Assembly: GCA_945911685.1 (NCBI GenBank)
Contig: CAMEAW010000011.1
Location: forward strand, 1-39,939
Source: Bordetella parapertussis
GTDB lineage: Bacteria; Pseudomonadota; Gammaproteobacteria; Burkholderiales; Burkholderiaceae_B
Direction of reading: 5' to 3'
DNA: 39,939 nucleotides
The notes below the pieces were generated by a model that worked only from the letters and a program-made list of their open reading frames with translations, searched no databases and was not told the origin of the DNA. Made by a program: the position numbers and the translations under genes. This document shows positions 8,602-16,677 of this stretch, one piece after another (within the stretch, counting starts at the first letter, position 1; every line of letters begins with the position of its first letter).

Positions 8602-8700
8602 ATGGAAATGCTACCGTATTTAAAGCCTGAGCAACTTAAGCGAAGTAACGACGTGGAAAGGGGACGTTTTAAAAAGATGTTACAGAATGTATCAAACTAG
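8602..8700 (+). CDS. Possible 32-residue small ORF between the RibD-like and RibA-like genes
   Basis: ATG 8602 to TAG 8700 encodes a basic peptide beginning M-E-M-L-P-Y-L-K-P-E. A purine-rich ribosome-site-like run (GGAGAGGGG, 8589-8597) sits just upstream. I recognise no family and see no signal peptide or membrane segment. It fills part of the 290-base gap upstream of the GTP cyclohydrolase gene and could be a leader peptide, a small protein of the locus, or chance. The start-site context is the only positive evidence. Confidence 0.28.
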   Translation: MEMLPYLKPEQLKRSNDVERGRFKKMLQNVSN

Positions 8701-8833
8701 GTGTATTCCCCAAGACATTGCCGTGTTAGTGGCATAATTACAGATTCTGCAGCCGTTCAGCTAAGTGTAAGTTTATGCCGAAACTTTACAGCCGTTGTCA
8801 CAATCCCAATAAAAATTAACTGCTAGGTTTGAC

Positions 8834-9907
8834 GTGTCTAAAGTAGACCCCCTGATTGAAGTTGATCGTGTTATCTCAGAACTCCGCCGTGGCGCGAGTG
8901 TGCGCATCCATCTTGGTGAAGTCAGTTTGTTGATGCTAGCCGCCGAGGCTGTCAGTCTTGAAAGCTTAACTGTCTTGGCTTCTGAGGCTAAATCATTGCC
9001 GGCTCTTGTGATGACGGGCACACGTGCTAATGTTTTAGCACTAGATAAAAGTGATCATCAGGCTTGTGTTGTGAAAGCGCCAAGCGGCTTAAATAAAGCC
9101 ATCATCGATTATCTGGCTAATCCGCTCTCTGCACTCGAGACACCACCCGACTTGACGTTGTTGCAAGTTTCTGCGGCCGGGCATCTTGAGCAAGCCTGCG
9201 TCACGCTCGCTAAACTTTCGCGCTTGTTGCCCGCTGCTATCGTGGCGACTGCGGGGCCCGCAACTGATGCGCTAAACGTCAGCGTTTCTGCGATCGAAGC
9301 CTACATGGATATCGCAGCCGACTCATTACGCGTGGTAAGCGAGGCTCGCGTCCCACTCGAAGCTGCCGAGCATGCCCGCGTAGTGGCCTTTCGTCCGCGT
9401 GATGGTGGCATCGAGCATTTGGCGATTATTGTGGGCGAGTTAAACCCAGATGTACCTGCTCTGATTCGTTTGCACTCTGAGTGTTTCACGGGTGATTTAA
9501 TGGGTTCGTTACGCTGTGATTGCGGCAATCAGTTGCGCGGCTCGATCAGCGAGATGAATAAATTTGGTAGTGGTATTTTGCTGTATCTGGCGCAAGAGGG
9601 CCGCGGGATTGGTCTCGTCAATAAATTGCGTGCTTATCAGTTGCAAGACGCTGGCTACGATACTGTTGATGCGAATCTGCAGTTAGGCTTTGACTCAGAC
9701 GAGCGCAATTATTTGCCTGCTGCGCAAATGCTGCGCTTGCTAGGTGTAAAGCGTGTGCGCTTAATGACGAACAACCCCTTAAAAGTTGCAGCCTTGGCTC
9801 AACACGATATCGACGTGGTTGAACGGGTACCGCATATTTTTCCATCAAACGAGCACAACTTTGGCTACTTGCGCACCAAAGCGACTAAAAGTGGCCATAT
9901 GCTTTAG
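8834..9907 (+). CDS. GTP cyclohydrolase II (RibA-like) with degenerate DHBP-synthase-like N-terminus
   Basis: 357 residues from GTG 8834. The C-terminal half (about 180-357) is a complete GTP cyclohydrolase II: zinc ligands Cys217, Cys228 and Cys230, the E255-G-R-G segment, D-S-D289-E-R291-N-Y, L-M-T-N-N-P-L-K near 310-317 and the Y-L-R-T-K-A-T-K-S-G-H ending. It should open GTP to the 2,5-diamino-6-ribosylamino-pyrimidinone phosphate, formate and pyrophosphate. The first 170 residues resemble a RibB domain in outline (R-R-G-A-S-V, M-L-A-A-E-A-V) but lack the acidic R-E-N-E-G-D loop, so DHBP synthase activity is not expected. No other riboflavin gene is nearby, so this looks like a second, dedicated copy that feeds the local pathway. 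Confidence 0.9.
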   Translation: MSKVDPLIEVDRVISELRRGASVRIHLGEVSLLMLAAEAVSLESLTVLASEAKSLPALVMTGTRANVLALDKSDHQACVVKAPSGLNKAIIDYLANPLSALETPPDLTLLQVSAAGHLEQACVTLAKLSRLLPAAIVATAGPATDALNVSVSAIEAYMDIAADSLRVVSEARVPLEAAEHARVVAFRPRDGGIEHLAIIVGELNPDVPALIRLHSECFTGDLMGSLRCDCGNQLRGSISEMNKFGSGILLYLAQEGRGIGLVNKLRAYQLQDAGYDTVDANLQLGFDSDERNYLPAAQMLRLLGVKRVRLMTNNPLKVAALAQHDIDVVERVPHIFPSNEHNFGYLRTKATKSGHML

Positions 9908-9991
9908 GGCTTCACCGCAATTAAAAGGGTCCGCAGAGTCAAACGTGCCAAGCAGATCCACAGCGGTTGTATGTTCTAAAGCGCATCAGTG

Positions 9992-11149
9992 ATGAGTCGC
10001 GTGCGGCTCTCTCATCTTTCTGCGGGCTTCATTGCTGTGCTGGTGGGCTACACCAGTTCAGCCGCGATTGTTTTTCAAGCCGCGCATGCTGCGGGCGCAA
10101 CGCCTGCCGAGATCTCTTCATGGTTATGGGCCCTAGGCCTTGGAATGGGGCTCACTTGCATCGGCCTGTCTCTCTACTTTAAAGAGCCCATCTTGACCGC
10201 TTGGTCAACGCCAGGCGCCGCCTTGTTGATTACCGGCCTGGCAGGTTTATCGATGTCTGAGGCGATCGGTATCTTTTTGTTTAACTCGTTACTCATCACG
10301 CTTGCCGGGTTTTCTGGCCTGTTTGAACGCTTGATGCGTTATGTGCCGAAAACGCTTGCTGCGGCGATGCTAGCCGGCGTCTTGTTGCGCTTTGGAGTCG
10401 ATGTCTTTGTCGTGTTGCCCAAGCAAGCTTGGCTAGTCGGGGTGATGCTCGCATGCTTTCTCGTTGCCAGACGCTACTTGCCACTCTATGCGGTGCCGCT
10501 AACTTTTTTTATTGGACTAGGCGTGACGGCCACGCTAGGTTTGTTTCAAATGCAGCATTTCGAACTCACGTTTGCCCAGCCCCTTTGGATGACGCCGACA
10601 TTTTCGGTCACGAGTTTGATTGGCGTCGGGATCCCTTTATTTATTGTGTCGATGGCCTCGCAAAATGTTCCGGGCCTCGCCGTGTTGCGCGCCAATGGCT
10701 ATACGACACCCGCTTCGCCATTGATTGGCTTCACAGGTCTTGCCGGTTTGCTATTGGCGCCGTTTGGCGGTTTTTCTTTTAATCTGGCAGCCATTACGGC
10801 AGCGATGTGCATGAGCAAAGACGCTGACCCGGATCCAAAGCGACGCTATCTCGCCGCGGTGTGCGCGGGCTGTTTCTATGTAGCCACTGGTGTGTTGGGC
10901 GCAACAGTCGTGAGCCTCTTCGCCGCGTTTCCGCAGGCCTTAATTGTGACCATCGCGGGCCTGGCCTTGCTAGGTACCATCGGCAACGGTTTAGCGACCG
11001 CACTGAGTGAAGCCAAAGAGCGTGATGCCGCTGTAATCACGTTTTTGGTGACGGCTTCGGGTTTGTCGCTATTTGGTTTAAACAGTGCTTTTTGGGGCTT
11101 GGCGCTCGGTATGGTGACTGCGGCGTTGAACCACCGCAAGTCACCTTAG
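9992..11149 (+). CDS. benE: BenE-family benzoate/H+ symporter-like transporter
   Basis: About 385 residues with some 11-12 hydrophobic segments along the whole length. The start S-A-G-F-I-A-V-L-V-G-Y-T-S-S-A-A-I-V-F-Q-A-A, the W-S-T-P-G-A-A-L-L loop and the late F-G-G-F-S-F-N-L-A-A-I-T-A-A segment are typical of BenE proteins, which import benzoate or related acids in the inner membrane. ATG 9992 is preceded in frame by GTG 9989, so the start is uncertain by one codon. No ribosome site is obvious. No benzoate-catabolic oxygenase genes are in the window. It is convergent with the amidase at 11162, with 12 bases between the stops. Confidence 0.88.
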   Translation: MSRVRLSHLSAGFIAVLVGYTSSAAIVFQAAHAAGATPAEISSWLWALGLGMGLTCIGLSLYFKEPILTAWSTPGAALLITGLAGLSMSEAIGIFLFNSLLITLAGFSGLFERLMRYVPKTLAAAMLAGVLLRFGVDVFVVLPKQAWLVGVMLACFLVARRYLPLYAVPLTFFIGLGVTATLGLFQMQHFELTFAQPLWMTPTFSVTSLIGVGIPLFIVSMASQNVPGLAVLRANGYTTPASPLIGFTGLAGLLLAPFGGFSFNLAAITAAMCMSKDADPDPKRRYLAAVCAGCFYVATGVLGATVVSLFAAFPQALIVTIAGLALLGTIGNGLATALSEAKERDAAVITFLVTASGLSLFGLNSAFWGLALGMVTAALNHRKSP

Positions 11150-11161
11150 CATAATCGCCAA

Positions 11162-12676
11162 TTACACCGCAGCCGCCGAGGCATCAAGCGCTGTACCTGA
11201 GCCATAAATAGGCGGATGCGTCACGATGGATTTGAGCTCTGGTCGTGCAACCTGCAGGGCTTTCAAATCAGGTTTAGGCCGACAAAGCGCGGTGTCGCCC
11301 TTAAACGCTTGCTCAATGGCATGTGCGGCTGCCAACACTTGATCATCCGCAAATAAACGCCCCGACATCTGCAGGCCAAAAGGCATGCCATGCTCGTCTG
11401 TACCACAAGGAAGGGCAATGGTCGGATTGGTAGCAAGGGTCACCACATAGGTTAAGCCAAGCCAATGGTAATAATTACGCATGGTCTGACCATCTACTTG
11501 TGCGGCGTACAGATCCGTCCAGGGAAACGCGGTGACGGGTACGACCGGTGACAAAATCAAATCATACTTTTCAGTTGCCGCTGCAAATTGACGCATGACT
11601 TTCGTTTGCTCGAGGTGTGCCCAGGCGCGGTCAGCTAGTGTGATGGCTGAAGCGATTTCCATGTTGGCGCAGATGTTCGCACCAAGCGTTTCAGGCGCAG
11701 TGCGGTAAATGTGTGCAAACGATGAGACGAAGTTTTCGGCACGCAAAATATCAAAGGCGCGGTCAGGGTCGCCAAGCTTGAAGTCGATGGGCTCACACGT
11801 GGCGACCAAAGAAGAGAGTGCCTCAATACGCTTACGAAACGTTCTGCGAATTTCTTGATCGACAATGCAAACACCAAAATCCTCGGTGTAACCGACACGT
11901 AATTTAGATAAATCAAATTGTTGCAAGGGCCAAAACTTTGCAGGGTCGTTGGGAAACACAAGTGGATCCATTGCATCACGCCCAACGCTGGCTGAATACA
12001 ACAAAGCAGTATCCGCTACGTCACGCCCCATCGGGCCGACCACTGAAATCACTGACCAACCCAATGCGCGGGCATTGTTGCCAATCATGCCAGGCGATGG
12101 ACGCATGCCTACGACCCCGCATAACGCGGCCGGGATGCGCAACGAGCCGCCGGTGTCTGAGCCTGTACAGATTGGCAAGAGATCGGTGGCTAAGGCGGCG
12201 GCCGACCCGCCCGACGAGCCGCCGGCATTTAAGCTTGGGTTGAAAGGATTTCCGGTGGCACCCCAAACCGCATTGCGTGTGTTTGCGCCTGCACCCATGT
12301 CAGGTGTATTTGTTTTTGCCGTCACGATGGCGCCAGCCGTACGTAAACGTGCGATCAAACTGTTATCTTGGTTGGGGACGTTGCTGCGAAAGCCTATATT
12401 GCCGTAGGTCGTGAGTAGATCTTTCGTTGCCTGTAAATCTTTGACACCTAGTGGGAGCCCGTGCAGTGGGCCCAAGGTCTCGCCGCGCATCACGCTTGCT
12501 TCGGCGAGCTTTGCCGAGTCGCGGGCGCGCTCAAAGTCAGTGGCGCAAATTGCGTTGATCGCAGGATTAAGCGTGTCGATACGCGCAATGCATGCGTCCA
12601 TTAACTCGACAGGGGAGACTTGACGCGCGCCGATCAGGCGACGAAGTTCGACTGCAGAAAGTTCGGGAAGGCTCAT
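11162..12676 (-). CDS. Amidase-signature family hydrolase
   Basis: 504 residues with the Ser-cisSer-Lys machinery of the amidase-signature family: Lys in G-V-K-D-L (about residue 78), the glycine/serine-rich stretch G-G-S-S-G-G-S-A-A near 150-158 and the nucleophile region G-S-D-T-G-G-S-L-R-I-P-A near 172-183. These enzymes cleave C-N amide bonds of small amides or act in GatA-like roles. This is not GatA, since gatB and gatC are absent and the C-terminus differs. It is cytosolic, with no signal peptide. It stands alone: convergent with benE and divergent from the SulP gene. The substrate is unknown. A second, distinct amidase lies at 36428-37831. Confidence 0.9.
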   Translation of the reverse strand: MSLPELSAVELRRLIGARQVSPVELMDACIARIDTLNPAINAICATDFERARDSAKLAEASVMRGETLGPLHGLPLGVKDLQATKDLLTTYGNIGFRSNVPNQDNSLIARLRTAGAIVTAKTNTPDMGAGANTRNAVWGATGNPFNPSLNAGGSSGGSAAALATDLLPICTGSDTGGSLRIPAALCGVVGMRPSPGMIGNNARALGWSVISVVGPMGRDVADTALLYSASVGRDAMDPLVFPNDPAKFWPLQQFDLSKLRVGYTEDFGVCIVDQEIRRTFRKRIEALSSLVATCEPIDFKLGDPDRAFDILRAENFVSSFAHIYRTAPETLGANICANMEIASAITLADRAWAHLEQTKVMRQFAAATEKYDLILSPVVPVTAFPWTDLYAAQVDGQTMRNYYHWLGLTYVVTLATNPTIALPCGTDEHGMPFGLQMSGRLFADDQVLAAAHAIEQAFKGDTALCRPKPDLKALQVARPELKSIVTHPPIYGSGTALDASAAAV

Positions 12677-12829
12677 AAGATAGGGTCTCTAAAAAGATTG
12701 AGATCGTGATGCACAGCCTCAAAGCGTAGTGCTTTAGAGGCATTTAGACAAGACCAGATAGGTAAGTCGGTGTCGGGACTATACTAAGTCAGAACCTTTA
12801 GATGCCTCCCCCTTCTTATCGGATACGCA

Positions 12830-14467
12830 ATGATTGCTTTGGTTGAAGGGTATCGCGCGGGGCTTTACGCCCGCCACCAATGGTTGCCCAATATTATCGC
12901 AGGGCTCGTGGTGGGGATTGTGGCATTGCCGCTGTCGATGGCCTTTGCGATTGCCTCCGGCGCACGACCCGAGCAAGGCATCTACACCGCCATCATCGGC
13001 GGCGGCATCGTGACCCTACTTGGGGGCAGCCGTCTGCAGATCGCAGGGCCCACCGGTGCGTTTATCGTGATTCTGGCTGGGATCACCGCAGAGTTTGGTA
13101 TCGCCGGCTTGCAGGTGGCCACGCTGATGGCAGGCGTGATGCTGCTGTTGATGGGCTTAACCAAGATGGGTGCGGTCATAAAATTTATTCCGGCTCCGGT
13201 CATTATTGGCTTTACCACCGGAATCGGAGTCATTATTTTTGTGAGCCAGTGGCCTGACTTTTTAGGCTTACCTAAAGTCACGCCCCCACATTTTCATCAA
13301 AAATTGTGGGGGCAGATTCTATCGCTGCCGCAAGTGCATCTGCCGACACTCGCCATCGCTCTTTTAAGTTTGTTGATTGTCATCTTTTCACCAAAGATTG
13401 CGGCGCTTAAAAAAATACCGGGGCCGCTGGTGGCAATGGTTGTCGCGACGGTGTTGCAATCAGTCTTACAGCTAAAAGGCGTTGCCACAATTGGCACTGC
13501 CTTTGGCGGGGTGCCGCAAGGATTGCCCTCTTTTGCCTTGCCTGATTTAAGTGTGTCGCAGGTCCTGTCTTTGGTTGGGCCCGCCTTCACAATCGCGATG
13601 CTTGGTGCCATCGAGTCTTTGCTGTCAGCTGTGGTGGCTGATAGCATGGCCGGCACTAAGCACAATTCAAATCAAGAACTTGTCGGCCAGGGGATTGCCA
13701 ATATGGTGACGCCGCTGTTTGGTGGGTTCGCAGCCACCGGAGCGATCGCGCGTACTGCTACGAATATCCGCAATGGTGCGACAGGCCCCATTGCAGGGAT
13801 CATGCATGGCGTGACGTTGATCGCGGTATTGGTGATCTTAGCGCCTTTGGCGTCAAGCATCCCGCTCGCTGCGTTGGCCGCAATTCTTTTTGTAGTGGCC
13901 TGGAACATGAGCGAGCTTCACCGTTTTGGGCGGGTACTAATGCGCGCACCGTATGCTGATCGGGCGATTTTAGTAATTACTTTTTTGTTGACGGTCTTCG
14001 TAGACTTGGTGGTCGCGGTGAATGTTGGTGTCACTCTTGCCATTCTGCATTTTTTGCGCCGCATGGCCGCCGCGGTTGAATTGCGCCAACTTGATCATGT
14101 CTCGGTGCAGGCTGAACTGGCAAGTACTGGCCTGACTGCTTTGCCAGAGGGGACACTGTTGTACGAAATCAACGGGCCTATGTTTTTTGGCGCGATAGAT
14201 AATTTCGAACGGGTACTACGCGATACCGCCACAGACCCAAAGATATTGATCATGCGACTACAACGCGTACCTTTTATAGATGGGACGGGTTTGCAGTGCC
14301 TTGAAGATGCGATCTTAGGTTTACAGAAGCGAGGCGTTAGAGTACTTTTATGCGAAGCTAATGAACGGGTACTGCTTAAGTTGCGCAAGGCAGGGCTGTT
14401 TGAATCTTTGCCAGAGGGAAATTACTTTAAAACATTGTCTGGCGCACTGCTTGCTGCGAGTGAATAA
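12830..14467 (+). CDS. SulP-family anion transporter with STAS domain
   Basis: 545 residues. An inner-membrane domain (about residues 20-400) with the SulP hallmarks A-L-P-L-S-M-A-F-A-I-A-S-G and G-G-S-R-L-Q-I-A-G-P-T-G-A-F is followed by a cytosolic STAS domain (about 430-540) with F-I-D-G-T-G-L-Q-C-L; the usual regulatory Ser position is Thr here. SulP proteins carry sulfate, bicarbonate or dicarboxylates with Na+ or H+. No carbonic anhydrase or sulfate-assimilation gene is adjacent, so the substrate stays open. The stop TAA (14465-14467) shares its last base with the ATG of the next gene, so the two are translationally coupled. Confidence 0.92.
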   Translation: MIALVEGYRAGLYARHQWLPNIIAGLVVGIVALPLSMAFAIASGARPEQGIYTAIIGGGIVTLLGGSRLQIAGPTGAFIVILAGITAEFGIAGLQVATLMAGVMLLLMGLTKMGAVIKFIPAPVIIGFTTGIGVIIFVSQWPDFLGLPKVTPPHFHQKLWGQILSLPQVHLPTLAIALLSLLIVIFSPKIAALKKIPGPLVAMVVATVLQSVLQLKGVATIGTAFGGVPQGLPSFALPDLSVSQVLSLVGPAFTIAMLGAIESLLSAVVADSMAGTKHNSNQELVGQGIANMVTPLFGGFAATGAIARTATNIRNGATGPIAGIMHGVTLIAVLVILAPLASSIPLAALAAILFVVAWNMSELHRFGRVLMRAPYADRAILVITFLLTVFVDLVVAVNVGVTLAILHFLRRMAAAVELRQLDHVSVQAELASTGLTALPEGTLLYEINGPMFFGAIDNFERVLRDTATDPKILIMRLQRVPFIDGTGLQCLEDAILGLQKRGVRVLLCEANERVLLKLRKAGLFESLPEGNYFKTLSGALLAASE

Positions 14468-15438
14468 TGAAGGTTGTTAAAAAAAACAAGACTGAAACCG
14501 TCGGTAAGCCTGAGAAAGCAGTCACCCAGAGCCCGAAGGCGGCGCAAAAAAAATCTGAGACGATTAAGAAAAAGTCTCTGGATGGTAAAAAAATTGAGTC
14601 AAATAAAAAAATTGGTCTTAATAAAAAAATTACCAACCGAGAATTCAAACTGCTGCTTAAGCCTGAAGGCTTAGACCGACGCAGTCGCATCACACAACTG
14701 AACAGTTTGTTGGTCGCGTTTTGTCAAAAAGTGAATGTTGAGTTTTTTCATCTCGACAATGCCAATACGGGTTTGCGCAATGTCTTTTTTTATGACACCC
14801 CCGGCGAACATTTCAGGCGAAATAATTTAATTTTGCGGGTGCGTGAGTCACGTCAAAATGTATGGGTTGACGACTGGTGCGAGGTCACGTTGAAGTGTCG
14901 TGCGCACACGCTAACGGACTCGTTAGCCTACAGTCCAAAGCCTGACGTTTCTCATAAGGTCAGGCTGCGGCTGAAAGAAGAAATCCTGCGAGGCGATGGT
15001 CTAGGTACGGCCAGAACGATTTATTCAAATAATGCCATTCTAGATACTGTCCCAGTTGATGCAATTTTTGATCGAACATTCAAAAGCGTGATGGGTTTTT
15101 TTCCGGATTTGAAAAAACTCGACGTTGCCCCCGAGTTGCCGGTGCAGGTTGTCGGGGGGCGCACGAATAAGGTTCTTGAAGCGTGTTTGCCCCTAGGCAA
15201 TCTCGTGTTTGGTGCGGGTGTGCAAGCCCACTGTGATGTGGGGATCTGGATGCGTAGTGTGGGCGATCCGATTATTGGTGAGTTGGCGTTTTCGTATCGG
15301 GTGACCGACGAGAATCGTGGTGATATTCAAGCACATAAAAAAGCCGATAAATTTTTTAAACAACTGCAGCTGGCACTAGGAGACTGGTTGGCCAGTGGCA
15401 CCACTAAAACCGCGCTGGTCTACGGTAGGCCCGAATAA
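14467..15438 (+). CDS. CYTH-like (triphosphate-tunnel fold) protein with lysine-rich N-terminus
   Basis: 323 residues. The first 55 are lysine-rich low complexity, coded by repeated A7-A8 tracts. After that the pattern recalls CYTH enzymes: R-E59-F-K61-L, then F-F-Y-D-T-P-G-E-H-F near 107-116, L-I-L-R-V-R-E-S near 121-128, C-E-V-T-L-K143 and H-K-V-R-L-R-L-K near 163-170, giving alternating charged residues on strands. The classical E-x-E-x-K start is reduced to E-x-K, so catalysis may be altered. CYTH proteins bind triphosphates or polyphosphate with a divalent metal. Assignment is from pattern only. The coupled start after the SulP gene (1-base overlap) suggests joint function, perhaps regulation of an anion transporter by a polyanion ligand; this is speculation. 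Confidence 0.55.
   Translation: MKVVKKNKTETVGKPEKAVTQSPKAAQKKSETIKKKSLDGKKIESNKKIGLNKKITNREFKLLLKPEGLDRRSRITQLNSLLVAFCQKVNVEFFHLDNANTGLRNVFFYDTPGEHFRRNNLILRVRESRQNVWVDDWCEVTLKCRAHTLTDSLAYSPKPDVSHKVRLRLKEEILRGDGLGTARTIYSNNAILDTVPVDAIFDRTFKSVMGFFPDLKKLDVAPELPVQVVGGRTNKVLEACLPLGNLVFGAGVQAHCDVGIWMRSVGDPIIGELAFSYRVTDENRGDIQAHKKADKFFKQLQLALGDWLASGTTKTALVYGRPE
14479..14629 (+). repeat. Five poly-A tracts (A7-A8) in the 5' coding end of the CYTH-like gene
   Basis: A8 at 14479-14486, A8 at 14546-14553 and A7 at 14587-14593, 14605-14611 and 14623-14629. They encode Lys-Lys pairs. Such runs favour slippage by polymerase or ribosome, and a one-base change in any of them would shift the frame of the whole downstream domain. 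Confidence 0.9.
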
Positions 15439-15466
15439 ACGACAACATGAATCTGTTTCTCGCACC

Positions 15467-16147
15467 ATGACGCTTACGACTATTACGCCGACCCACTCCA
15501 CTTCTCCAGCTACAGCGGCTGAAATAGCCACCACGCTCGCCACAGTTTCCACATCTCCCACATCTCCCACATCTCCCAAAGATCCCCCAGCTGCAATAGC
15601 TGCAAATGAGACTCCCCCCACACTGTGGCAGATTTTTTTTGAATTCTTGCTAATCGGTGCTGTAAGTTTTGGCGGTGGCATTGTGGCCTACGAACGCATA
15701 CTGTTAATTGAAAAGCGGCGCTGGTTAAGCGCTGACAGCTTTATGGCGACGCTCGCCATCAGTCAGACAATGCCCGGTTTAAATTCAGTCAATCTGGCTT
15801 TGCTGGCAGGCGATCAGATACGTGGCGTAAAAGGCGCGTTCGCAGCAACCATTGGGTTGATGTTGCCAGGCGGCGCTTTTGTGTTGCTTGCTGGTGTGGC
15901 TTATAGTGCCGGCGGTCAGCATCCCTTTATCAACGTGTTGCTTGCCGGAATCGCTGCAGGTGCCACGGGGTTATTGGCTTCGGTAACCTACACGATTGGG
16001 AAACGTCATTTTGTTCAATTGAAGTCATTATTCATGATCGTCTCGACGTTTGTTTTGATGAGCGTATTTAAGCTTTCGCTGGTTTGGGTCTTAATCATGA
16101 TGGTGCCGGTTGGCTTGTATCTCTATCGCCCTGAGCAGCAATCATGA
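15467..16147 (+). CDS. chrA: Chromate transporter (CHR family), N-terminal-half subunit
   Basis: 226 residues from ATG 15467; the frame is open from 15395 but that part overlaps the preceding gene. A Ser/Thr/Pro-rich leader of about 45 residues contains T-S-P-T-S-P-T-S-P, coded by three 9-bp copies at 15549-15575. The CHR domain follows: G-A-V-S-F-G-G-G-I-V-A-Y-E, R-R-W-L-S, Q-T-M-P-G-L-N-S-V-N-L-A and G-F/L-P-G-G-A-F-type helices. Short CHR proteins work in pairs to export chromate or move related oxyanions across the inner membrane. The stop overlaps the next start by 4 bases (ATGA), so this is a bicistronic pair. Sulfate-like anions are also possible substrates given the SulP gene upstream. 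Confidence 0.87.
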   Translation: MTLTTITPTHSTSPATAAEIATTLATVSTSPTSPTSPKDPPAAIAANETPPTLWQIFFEFLLIGAVSFGGGIVAYERILLIEKRRWLSADSFMATLAISQTMPGLNSVNLALLAGDQIRGVKGAFAATIGLMLPGGAFVLLAGVAYSAGGQHPFINVLLAGIAAGATGLLASVTYTIGKRHFVQLKSLFMIVSTFVLMSVFKLSLVWVLIMMVPVGLYLYRPEQQS

Positions 16148-16677
16148 GCGTCTTGTTTCAGTTGGCCTTGACTTTCGGTATGTTGTCGATTCTGGCGGTA
16201 GGTGGAGGCACGGCTGTTTTGCCTGAAATGCAGACGGTGCTTGCCGAACAATTTAATATTGATCACACCGCGTTTGTGCATATTTACAGTATCGGGCAGT
16301 TAGCACCGGGCCCAAATATGATGATGGTGCTGGTGTTTGGCTTTCAACTTGCTGGCTTGCTTGGGGCCGGAGTCGTTCTTTTAGCGTTTTTTATTCCGTC
16401 AAGTGTGCTCTGCCTCAGCATGGGGCGCCTCTGGCAAAAAATTGGCGAACGTCCATGGCGACGTACAGTTCAAAATGCACTTGAGCCCATCTCGATCGGG
16501 CTCATGTGCTCGGGTGTATACGCAGTGGCCAAGGCTGCTGTCGTTGGGCCTTTAACAATCGGTCTGGCAGTCGCGACTTTTGCAGTGATTCTCTTAACCC
16601 GAGTCAATCCAGTGTTCATGATTTTGGGTGCTGGTGGCTTAGGGGCGTTGTTGATGTACTTTTTTGGTATTCGGTAG
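16144..16677 (+). CDS. chrA: Chromate transporter (CHR family), C-terminal-half subunit
   Basis: 177 residues with several membrane helices. The CHR signature is clear: A-V-G-G-G-T-A-V-L-P-E-M near residues 19-30, then I-G-Q-L-A-P-G-P-N-M-M-M near 51-62. It overlaps the upstream half-transporter by 4 bases, the standard arrangement for two-gene CHR systems whose subunits insert in opposite orientation. The stop TAG overlaps by one base a GTG that probably starts the YggU-family gene. Chromate export is the textbook function, but oxyanion specificity cannot be read here. Confidence 0.87.
   Translation: MSVLFQLALTFGMLSILAVGGGTAVLPEMQTVLAEQFNIDHTAFVHIYSIGQLAPGPNMMMVLVFGFQLAGLLGAGVVLLAFFIPSSVLCLSMGRLWQKIGERPWRRTVQNALEPISIGLMCSGVYAVAKAAVVGPLTIGLAVATFAVILLTRVNPVFMILGAGGLGALLMYFFGIR

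Noticed and set aside
8701..8833. Possible FMN riboswitch upstream of the RibA-like gene
   Set aside because: I looked for the conserved RFN-element segments and did not see them. The leader is short and shows no strong pairing.
11949..12407. 152-codon open frame antisense to the first amidase
   Set aside because: It mirrors the conserved amidase signature region and has no family resemblance or ribosome site.
15549..15575. Three 9-bp copies in the chromate-transporter leader as a possible mobile or CRISPR-like repeat
   Set aside because: The copies are contiguous and in frame, encoding T-S-P three times; this is simple coding low complexity with no spacers.
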